From Cyclobacteriaceae bacterium (lineage in GTDB: Bacteria; Bacteroidota; Bacteroidia; Cytophagales; Cyclobacteriaceae): a stretch of 64,000 nucleotides of DNA. Both the position numbers and the translations under genes were made by a program. The stretch is from contig JAEUUC010000004.1 of NCBI GenBank assembly GCA_016787665.1, positions 62,001 to 126,000 on the forward strand. The letters are read 5' to 3'. Under the pieces are notes generated by a model. The model was not told the origin of the DNA, made no database searches, and saw only the letters and a program-made list of their open reading frames with translations. Below, in pieces: positions 40,352 to 47,099 of this stretch; the stretch's first letter is position 1, and each line of letters opens with the position of its first letter.

Positions 40352-40657
40352 GTGAACGTGATTGCCTACCGCACACTTCAGTTGTTTTGGAAAAAACATG
40401 CCAATTCCAGGCAAGCACTTGGTACGTGGTACTGGGTTTGTCGGAAGGCGGAGTGGAAGAGTTTTAACGAATTAGCTCGAGATTTTCCAGATGCATTCCC
40501 TGTCGGAGATAACCGTGTGGTATTTGACATTAAAGGCAACCGGTACAGATTGGTGGCACGCGTTCTTTTTATGTTCAAAATTGTTCAGATCAAGTGGGTT
40601 GGCACTCACGCTGAATATGACCGTATTGATGTTGTCACGATAAATAAGAAACCATGA
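40352..40657 (+). CDS. higB: HigB-type toxin, mRNA interferase
   Basis: A 101-aa RelE-superfamily toxin of the HigB type (PF09907-like). The N-terminus NVIAYRTLQLFWKKHANSRQALGTWY and the core VVFDIKGNRYRLVARVLF and KIVQIKWVGTHAEYDRID are diagnostic. It should cleave mRNA on the ribosome. GTG 40352 is chosen as start because homologous proteins begin M-N/R-V-I-A and the -7 box ends four bases before. A longer in-frame TTG start at 40307 would span the operator. It overlaps higA by four bases; toxin-first order is typical for hig. Confidence 0.92.
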   Translation: MNVIAYRTLQLFWKKHANSRQALGTWYWVCRKAEWKSFNELARDFPDAFPVGDNRVVFDIKGNRYRLVARVLFMFKIVQIKWVGTHAEYDRIDVVTINKKP

Positions 40658-41082
40658 CATGGACCGTTTTACATACCCCCGGTGACTACAAAAGAGCACT
40701 CGCCCGCCTGGATCACCTGGCCGAACAAGCTCCGTTACCTCATTCCAATGAAGGGCGGGAACTGGAGTTACTCGGCTACCTCATTCAGGATTTTGAGGAT
40801 CGGGAATGGGTTCAGCCAGACCTTGATCCGATTGATGCCATATCCGTTCGCATGGAGCAACTTCACCTGAATGTGGCTGATCTGCTGGACGTTTTCGGTG
40901 ACCGCGGGACAGCCTCCAAGGTTCTTAACCGCCAGCGGTCTTTATCATTGGCCATGATCCGTGGCTTAAGTGAAAGGCTAACGCTGCCGGTTGATTTGCT
41001 GATCCGACCGACCGCCCCCCGGTCCAATAAACTTGCGGTTGCGGAGCCCCGCGCCACTTACCGAAAGAGGCGCAAGCGGTGA
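40654..41082 (+). CDS. higA: HigA-type antitoxin
   Basis: A 142-aa antitoxin with an N-terminal toxin-binding helical region and a C-terminal helix-turn-helix (about residues 70-118: HLNVADLLDVFGDRGTASKVLNRQRSLSLAMIRGLSERL). The end is a basic tail (RATYRKRRKR). It should neutralise HigB and repress the promoter through the 23-base inverted repeat upstream. The ATGA overlap couples it to higB. Confidence 0.9.
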   Translation: MTWTVLHTPGDYKRALARLDHLAEQAPLPHSNEGRELELLGYLIQDFEDREWVQPDLDPIDAISVRMEQLHLNVADLLDVFGDRGTASKVLNRQRSLSLAMIRGLSERLTLPVDLLIRPTAPRSNKLAVAEPRATYRKRRKR

Positions 41083-41112
41083 GGTAAGCGCTAATTTTCG
41101 TTTCTTTGCTGC

Positions 41113-42159
41113 ATGACCGATCAGGCCCTTTTTCTAAAAAATCTCTGGTACTTTGCTTTCCACAGTTCGCACCTGAAGCCAGGCAAGCTGGTAGGCCGTG
41201 AAATCGTGGGGGAGAGAATCGTTTTTGGCCGCGACTCGAACGGCAAGGTGTTCGCCCTGCGCGACAATTGCCCGCACCGGGGCGTACCGCTCTCGCACGG
41301 TTGGTTTAAGGACGATACCCTTCAATGCTGCTACCATGGATGGATGTTTAACACGCAGGGCGTCTGTACGGGCATACCCGCCATGCCACCCGATGCCACC
41401 TTTGATGCGTCCAAAATTAAAGTGTTTCAATACCCGGTAGAGGAGAAGAACGATACGATTTGGGTGTATGTACCGGAAAAAAAACTGCCGAACACAAAAC
41501 CGAAAGAACCTGCGCCCAACCTGTTGCTGGCACCCGATAAAAAGTTCAAGCATGTTGAGACGGTGATTATGCCGGCTGATATCGACCATTCGGTAATCGG
41601 ACTCATTGACCCGGCCCACGTTACGTTTGTGCACCAAAGCTGGTATTGGCGCTCAGCCAAAAAACTAAAGTTGAAAGAAAAGCATTTTGAACCCACCGCC
41701 AAGGGATTCAAGATGGTGCGGCATACTCCGTCAAGCAACTCCAAAGGCTACGGCATTTTGAAGGGCGGTACCTCTACCGAAATCACTTTTGAGATACCCG
41801 GCATTCGCACCGAGCACATCCAGGTGGGCAACAAGGAAGTGGTATCGATTACGGTGTTGACACCCATTAACGACAAGCAGACTGAGCTCACACATATTTT
41901 TTATACGTCCATCGGATTAGCCAATCTGTTGTGGGCACCGCTCAAGCGGCTGGGCAAGCAGTTTATCGGGCAGGATCTGGGCGTGTTTCAGAAGCTGAAC
42001 GAGGGCTTGCAATCCAACCCTACGTTAAGTCTCATTGGCGAGCCGGATATGCAGGCGCGTTGGTATTATGAAATCAAACGGCTGTGGCACAAAGCCCAAC
42101 AGACCGATGAACCGTTTGTGAACCCGATCAAGCCGCAGACGTTGCATTGGGTGACGTAG
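41113..42159 (+). CDS. Rieske 2Fe-2S aromatic ring-hydroxylating oxygenase-type protein
   Basis: A 348-aa protein. The Rieske domain carries CPHRG (Cys-x-His) and CCYHGW (Cys-x2-His) about 18 residues apart. A mononuclear iron site is suggested by DIDHSVIGLIDPAHVTFVH, close to the D/E-x2-D-x2-H-x4-H pattern of oxygenase alpha subunits. Size and single-gene context resemble standalone oxygenases such as pheophorbide-a- or vanillate-O-demethylase-like proteins. No reductase lies beside it; the PaaE-like reductase at 54186-55193 is one possible partner. TTTCTTTG lies four bases before the ATG. Confidence 0.88.
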   Translation: MTDQALFLKNLWYFAFHSSHLKPGKLVGREIVGERIVFGRDSNGKVFALRDNCPHRGVPLSHGWFKDDTLQCCYHGWMFNTQGVCTGIPAMPPDATFDASKIKVFQYPVEEKNDTIWVYVPEKKLPNTKPKEPAPNLLLAPDKKFKHVETVIMPADIDHSVIGLIDPAHVTFVHQSWYWRSAKKLKLKEKHFEPTAKGFKMVRHTPSSNSKGYGILKGGTSTEITFEIPGIRTEHIQVGNKEVVSITVLTPINDKQTELTHIFYTSIGLANLLWAPLKRLGKQFIGQDLGVFQKLNEGLQSNPTLSLIGEPDMQARWYYEIKRLWHKAQQTDEPFVNPIKPQTLHWVT

Positions 42160-42175
42160 CCGCGAATAGTGCCAG

Positions 42176-43381
42176 TTACTTCTTGCACACGGCTACCCTC
42201 ACTTTTTCATCTACGGTTACCCCCAGTAGTTCTGCTTTGGTAATATCCTGGCAGGCTTCGCGCAGCGCTCCAGCTTTCTGTTTGGCAATGCCGCGGTTGT
42301 AGAAGGCCAGTCCGTACTCGGGGTAGTGGGTAATGGCTACGGTGTAATCTTCAATGGCTTCGCGCAACCGGTTCATTTTGGTCAGCACATTCCCGCGGTT
42401 GAGCCAGGCTTTCTCGTGCGTGGCATCAATGCGTATGGCCTGGGTAAGGTCAGCCAAGGCACCGCCCAGGTCTTTGCCGTGCTCTTTGCAAATGGCGCGG
42501 TTGATCCAGAAATCCGGGTCCGTGGCGTCCAATTCGATGGCCTTGGTAAAGTCTTGCAGGGCAGCCGCCCACTTTTGCTGGCTCATCAGCAGGTGGCCGC
42601 GCTCTTCATACAAGTACGCCTGTCGCGGGTCCTCTTTAATGGCTTTAGAAAGCAGTGCTTCCGATTCGGCTTTTGAGCCGGTTTCTTTCAGCAGCACCGC
42701 CAGGTTATGTTGGGCCAGGCTGCTGGCCGGATTCAATTCGAGCGTGCGTTGGTAGTCACTGATCGCCTGCTTTTTGTCGCCCGCTTGCTGGTAGGCCAGA
42801 CCGCGGTTGAGAAAGAAATCGGCCCGTGCGGGATCAAGACGAATGCAGGAGTCGAAATAGGTAATGGCCCGCGTGTAGTACTTCAACTGAGTGTCGATCT
42901 GCCCCAGGTAGTTAAAAACAACCGAGCGCATATCGCTCTGGGCGGTAAAAATTTTTTGCGTGGCGCCTCCCGACAGCTCAAAATAGACGGACTCCGTTCC
43001 GGTGCCGGTTGAGGCTGGCAATCGTAACAGCGTAACAAAGTCCTCCCGTGCCAATTCATATTGGCTAAGCTGAAACCGAAGGGTAGCCCGGCTAAACAAG
43101 GCCTCCCGGTGATTGAGAAATTGTTCCAAAAAAATGGAGTAGTCGGTAATCGCTCCACGCGAGTCAGCCAGTCGCTCGCGGGCGATGCCGCGCAGGTAGT
43201 AGGCCTTCCATTGTTGAGGATCTTGTCTGAGGCACTCGTTTAAATGAGCCAGGGCCGTACGGTCCTGCCGCTGCTCCAGTGCCAACTCGCCCTTCTCCAG
43301 CATTTGTGCGGCATTACGGGGCTGCGATAAGGCATTTAACGCAAGCAAATAGGTCGTGGCCAGCAATAGTAATCTCACCAT
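42176..43381 (-). CDS. Exported TPR-repeat protein
   Basis: A 401-aa protein with a signal peptide (MVRLLLLATTYLLALNALSQ) and about nine TPR units, recognisable by A-Y-L-R-G-I-A, FLNRGLAYQQAGDKKQAISDY, FWINRAICKEHG and AWLNRGNVLTKMNRLREAI. A non-TPR insert (about residues 115-145) interrupts the first repeats. It is probably a periplasmic or surface scaffold. It is convergent with the Rieske gene and divergent from the TetR gene. Confidence 0.83.
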   Translation of the reverse strand: MVRLLLLATTYLLALNALSQPRNAAQMLEKGELALEQRQDRTALAHLNECLRQDPQQWKAYYLRGIARERLADSRGAITDYSIFLEQFLNHREALFSRATLRFQLSQYELAREDFVTLLRLPASTGTGTESVYFELSGGATQKIFTAQSDMRSVVFNYLGQIDTQLKYYTRAITYFDSCIRLDPARADFFLNRGLAYQQAGDKKQAISDYQRTLELNPASSLAQHNLAVLLKETGSKAESEALLSKAIKEDPRQAYLYEERGHLLMSQQKWAAALQDFTKAIELDATDPDFWINRAICKEHGKDLGGALADLTQAIRIDATHEKAWLNRGNVLTKMNRLREAIEDYTVAITHYPEYGLAFYNRGIAKQKAGALREACQDITKAELLGVTVDEKVRVAVCKK

Positions 43382-43433
43382 TTTAACCCTAATTACCGAA
43401 ACTTTCGCCTAAAATTCCTGTTTTAGTTTATGT

Positions 43434-44102
43434 ATGGAGACCACAAAGAAATCAAAGTCCAAATCGGGCGCCAAAGAGGCGGCTGTGCTGAAGGCCTATC
43501 GTGAGTATGTGTTGAAGGAAGGCAAACAACCCACTTCGGTGTTTGCTTTTTGCCAGCAGTTGGGTATTCCGGAAGAGGAATTCTATAAGCACTTTGCCTC
43601 TTTCGAGGCGCTGGAAAGAGCCATTTGGCAAAACTTCATTTCCACCACCCGCCAAAAACTGGAAGAGGATGAGAGCTATGCCGGCTTCAGTTCACGCGAA
43701 AAGATACTGGCGTTTTACTTTACGCTGGCCGAAATGCTGAAAAGCGATCGAAGCTTTGTGTTACACCAGTTAAAGGGCTGGAAGAACCCCGGCACGATGC
43801 CCACCTTCCTGAAAGGATTCAAGGCATCTTTCGATGAGTGGATTAAGGGTGTGGTGGCTATGGGTGTGCAATCCGGTGAAATTGCCAAAAGGCCTTATCT
43901 GGACGAACGTTACTACATGCTGTTCTGGCTGCACCTGATGTTCATTCTTCAATTCTGGAGCCATGATGAGAGCGCGAATTTTGAGAAAACAGATGCCGCG
44001 ATTGAAAAGTCGGTGAACCTGGCTTTTGATTTGATTGGTAAGGGCATTCTGGATAATGCCATTGACTTTGGAAAGTTTCTCTACCAGACAGCTAAAAACT
44101 AA
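43434..44102 (+). CDS. TetR family regulator
   Basis: A 222-aa protein. The N-terminal 70 residues hold a TetR-like helix-turn-helix (PTSVFAFCQQLGIPEEEFYKHFASFEALERAIW), preceded by a basic tail (TTKKSKSKSGAKE). The C-terminal region is all-helical ligand binding. It is followed after three bases by the AarF-like kinase gene. This pairing recurs in Bacteroidota and suggests joint control of a lipid or quinone function. Confidence 0.85.
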   Translation: METTKKSKSKSGAKEAAVLKAYREYVLKEGKQPTSVFAFCQQLGIPEEEFYKHFASFEALERAIWQNFISTTRQKLEEDESYAGFSSREKILAFYFTLAEMLKSDRSFVLHQLKGWKNPGTMPTFLKGFKASFDEWIKGVVAMGVQSGEIAKRPYLDERYYMLFWLHLMFILQFWSHDESANFEKTDAAIEKSVNLAFDLIGKGILDNAIDFGKFLYQTAKN

Positions 44103-44105
44103 CGT

Positions 44106-45437
44106 GTGAGCAAGCGTGTGAAGGAGCAGGAGCGGATACCCGTAGGGAAAGTACATCGCGCGACCAAGTTTATTGCCACCGGTGCCAAGATTGGCACCAA
44201 CTATTTGAAGCACTATGGAAAGAAGCTGGTCAACCCCGAGCTTTCGCGCGATGAGTTGCACCAGGATAATGCCACCGATATTTATCAGTCGCTCAGCCAG
44301 CTTAAAGGCAGCGCCCTGAAAGTGGCGCAGATGCTGAGTATGGACAAAAACTTGCTGCCGCGGGCCTACCAGCAGCAGTTTACCATGGCGCAGTATAGCG
44401 CACCCCCGCTTTCGTATCCGCTGGTGGTGCGCACATTCGAAAAGCACTTTAAGAAAAAGCCGACTGAGCTTTTTGATACTTTCAGCCCGTCCGCTCAAAA
44501 TGCGGCATCCATGGGGCAGGTGCACAAGGCCACGCTTAACGGCAAAGAGCTGGCAGTGAAGATTCAATATCCGGGTGTGGCGGACAGCGTAAAGAGCGAC
44601 CTGGCTATGGTGAAGCCTATTGCCCTCAGCATGTTCAAGCTCAATCCGGCCGAGTACGATGAGTTTATCGGTGAGGTGGAAAGCCGTTTGCTGGAAGAGG
44701 CGGATTATGATCTGGAGTTAGAGCGGTCGCAGGAGTTGACCTCTCAATGCCGGTCCATTCCCAATCTCGTTTTTCCCGGCTACTATCCTGAGTTCAGCTG
44801 TGCCAAGGTGCTGACCATGGACTGGCTGCACGGAAAGCCGTTGGGTGAGTTTCTGAAAACGGATACCTGGACGGCCGAAGAAGGAAACCGGATAGGGCAG
44901 GCCATGTGGGATTTTTACCACTTCCAGATTCACCGGCTGAAGTCGCTCCATGCCGATCCGCATCCGGGCAATTTCATCATTACCGAAAATCGGCAGTTAG
45001 GTGTTATTGACTTTGGCTGTGTCAAAGTGATTCCGCCCGCGTTTTACCTGTCGTATTTTCAGTTGTTGGATGGCGACCTGCTGAATAATCCTAAGAAAAT
45101 GGCGAAGGTGTTTCAGGAGCTTCGCTTTATTTACCCGGATGATTCGGTCCGCGATCAGGCATTTTTCACCGAGGTGTTCACCCGTTTGGTTGAGCTACTC
45201 GGGCGCCCGTTCCGCACACCGGAGTTTGACTTCTCAGATTCCGAATACTTCCGTCAGTTGTACGGGTTTGGCGAGGAAATCTCGTCCATGAAGGAATTCC
45301 GGAATTCAAAGAAGGCGCGTGGCGTGAAAGACGCATTGTATATCAACCGTACCTACTACGGCTTGTATAACATCCTGCACGAGTTGAAGGCGAAGGTGAA
45401 TACCAGTACCACTTGGTTGCACCGGCAGATCCGTTAA
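44106..45437 (+). CDS. AarF/ABC1/UbiB-type atypical kinase
   Basis: A 443-aa protein of the ADCK/UbiB family. The K-x-G-Q-type motif appears as LKGSALKVAQML, then AASMGQVHKATLNGKELAVKIQYPG (Ala-rich loop and nucleotide-binding Lys), SLHADPHPGNF (catalytic loop Asp and Asn) and GVIDFGCVK (DFG). GTG at 44106 is the start, three bases after the TetR gene. UbiB proteins support isoprenoid quinone synthesis; a lipid role is possible here. No clear C-terminal membrane helix is visible. Confidence 0.88.
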   Translation: MSKRVKEQERIPVGKVHRATKFIATGAKIGTNYLKHYGKKLVNPELSRDELHQDNATDIYQSLSQLKGSALKVAQMLSMDKNLLPRAYQQQFTMAQYSAPPLSYPLVVRTFEKHFKKKPTELFDTFSPSAQNAASMGQVHKATLNGKELAVKIQYPGVADSVKSDLAMVKPIALSMFKLNPAEYDEFIGEVESRLLEEADYDLELERSQELTSQCRSIPNLVFPGYYPEFSCAKVLTMDWLHGKPLGEFLKTDTWTAEEGNRIGQAMWDFYHFQIHRLKSLHADPHPGNFIITENRQLGVIDFGCVKVIPPAFYLSYFQLLDGDLLNNPKKMAKVFQELRFIYPDDSVRDQAFFTEVFTRLVELLGRPFRTPEFDFSDSEYFRQLYGFGEEISSMKEFRNSKKARGVKDALYINRTYYGLYNILHELKAKVNTSTTWLHRQIR

Positions 45438-45596
45438 CGGCAAGGGTCTTCGCACCCCAATGGCAGAAAGCGTTCGGTTGGCCCAGTTAATTCTAGTGAT
45501 TATCGCAAGGCTTTACAAATTTTTTGAAAAGTCATTCAATACCAATACTTTAGCAGTCTGATATTCATTTTTTGGTCCAACTAACCATTTTTTGCC

Positions 45597-46445
45597 ATGC
45601 GCGCCATTTGGAAAGGACACATTCAGTTTTCGCTGGTCACCATCCCGGTCCGGATTTACAACGCCATTGACACCGGCCAATCGATCAGTTTCAACCTGCT
45701 TTCGAAGGACGGGCACAACCCCGTGAGCTACGAGAAGAAGGACAAGGTTACCGGTCAGCCGTTGCGCAATGAGGACATTGTAAAGGGTTATCAATATGAG
45801 CCCGGCCAGTATGTGATTATTGAGCAGGAAGATCTCGATAAAGTGCGACTAAAAAGCACCCGGGTGATTGAGCTGGATGGCTTTGTCAAGGCCGAAGAAG
45901 TGCATCCTACGTTGTTTGAGAGCCCGTATTTTTTAGGGCCGGATGGCGAGGTGGCCGCCAAGACCTACGGCCTGTTGGCCGCAGTAATGAAAGACAGCGG
46001 CAAGGTTGGCGTTGGCAAAGTGGTGCTGCGCGACCGGGAAACACCCGTGCTGATTACCCCGCACGAAAAGGGCATCCTGCTGTATCGCCTTCGGTATCCC
46101 CACGAAGTACGCAGCATCAACGAGGTTCCCCAGTTATTGGAAGTAAAGGCTGACAAAGAGCAGATGAAGCTGGCCAAAACATTGGTTGACTCCATGAGCA
46201 CCAAATTTGCCAAAATCGAAATGAAGGACCACTACTATGATGCCTTGAAGGCCATCATCGATTCCAAGATTGAGGGCAAAGAGATTGTCGTGGTGGAGCA
46301 CGAAGAGCCCAAAGTAGTCGACATCATGACCGCTCTGAAAGCCAGCATTGAACAAGCCAAGAAGAAGCCCATGGAGAAAGCAAAGGGTGCAGCCAAGGAG
46401 GCGAAGAAGGCCAAAGAGGTTAAGCTGAAGCGCAAGGCAAGTTAG
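45597..46445 (+). CDS. ku: Non-homologous end-joining protein Ku
   Basis: A 282-aa bacterial Ku. MRAIWKGHIQFSLVTIPVRIYNAID is the signature start, followed by SYEKKDKVTGQPLRNEDIVKGYQY and LLYRLRYPHEVRSI. The C-terminal tail (about 250-282) is Lys/Ala-rich (KKPMEKAKGAAKEAKKAKE), as in Ku proteins that bind DNA ends through a basic extension. It should form a homodimeric ring and recruit LigD. It lies 5.4 kb downstream of ligD, on the same strand, after a 159-base gap in which I see no clear promoter. Confidence 0.96.
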   Translation: MRAIWKGHIQFSLVTIPVRIYNAIDTGQSISFNLLSKDGHNPVSYEKKDKVTGQPLRNEDIVKGYQYEPGQYVIIEQEDLDKVRLKSTRVIELDGFVKAEEVHPTLFESPYFLGPDGEVAAKTYGLLAAVMKDSGKVGVGKVVLRDRETPVLITPHEKGILLYRLRYPHEVRSINEVPQLLEVKADKEQMKLAKTLVDSMSTKFAKIEMKDHYYDALKAIIDSKIEGKEIVVVEHEEPKVVDIMTALKASIEQAKKKPMEKAKGAAKEAKKAKEVKLKRKAS

Positions 46446-46468
46446 TGCATAAACCGGCCGAAATGCCG

Positions 46469-46476
46469 TACCTTTG
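46469..46476 (+). promoter_or_regulatory. Candidate -7 box for the TPR gene after ku
   Basis: TACCTTTG matches TAnnTTTG and ends four bases before ATG 46481, the same arrangement as higB. The start of transcription would fall at the ATG. Confidence 0.5.
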
Positions 46477-46480
46477 CCCC

Positions 46481-47077
46481 ATGGCCAAGGTTGTTCAATT
46501 TACACCTACCCCGGAAAAATTTGGGTTCAAGCCGGTGCGCAAGCGAAAGTGCGACCAGCAGGAGCAGCGCGGCCAGTTAAACCTGTTCTCGGGTGGCAAG
46601 CAGGTTCGACTCAGCCAACTCTCACCATTTGAAGAAGCCTTATTGTTTGATGATAGGGGCGACCTGGCGCAGGCTAAGGAGCTCTACCTTAAAGCCATTC
46701 AGGAGAATGACTGCTTGCCCGATGCGTACTGCAACCTCGGCATCCTGGAGTCGCAGGAAAAGAACTATCCCAAAGCGATTGACTGTTTCACCAAGTGCCT
46801 GAAAGAACAACCCCGACACTTTGAAGCGCATTACAACCTGGCCAACCTGTATGCCGAAGCCGGCAATTTTCCCCTGGCTAAGTTGCATTATCAATTGTCT
46901 ATTGAGATTGAACCGGATTTTCCGAACAGCCATTTCAACCTCGCGTTAACCCAGGCGATGCTCCGCGAAATTGAAGAAGCGATCATCACGCTCAACCGCT
47001 ATCGTCAAATGGTAGACAATCAGGAACGCCATCAGGCCGACAATCTGATTCAATCGCTCTTACGGGCGAGGGTCTGA
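46481..47077 (+). CDS. Cytoplasmic TPR protein
   Basis: A 198-aa protein: a polar N-terminus (MAKVVQFTPTPEKFGFKPVRKRK) followed by about four TPRs (FDDRGDLAQAKELYLKAI, AYCNLGILESQEKNYPKAI, AHYNLANLYAEAGNFPLAK, SHFNLALTQAMLREIEEA). There is no signal peptide. It may contribute to the neighbouring repair locus, but this is only positional. ATG 46481 is preferred to 46445, because a -7 box lies between them and the longer version begins on the ku stop. Confidence 0.82.
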   Translation: MAKVVQFTPTPEKFGFKPVRKRKCDQQEQRGQLNLFSGGKQVRLSQLSPFEEALLFDDRGDLAQAKELYLKAIQENDCLPDAYCNLGILESQEKNYPKAIDCFTKCLKEQPRHFEAHYNLANLYAEAGNFPLAKLHYQLSIEIEPDFPNSHFNLALTQAMLREIEEAIITLNRYRQMVDNQERHQADNLIQSLLRARV

Positions 47078-47099
47078 AATCACCTGCATTTCCTTTCGT

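Noticed and set aside
43770..44567. A 265-codon minus-strand open frame
   Set aside because: It lies antisense to the TetR and AarF genes, both clearly coding; low-complexity translation.
45438..45596. A promoter for ku in the 159-base gap
   Set aside because: Only weak T-rich near-matches occur; none fits TAnnTTTG with a sensible distance, so none is listed.
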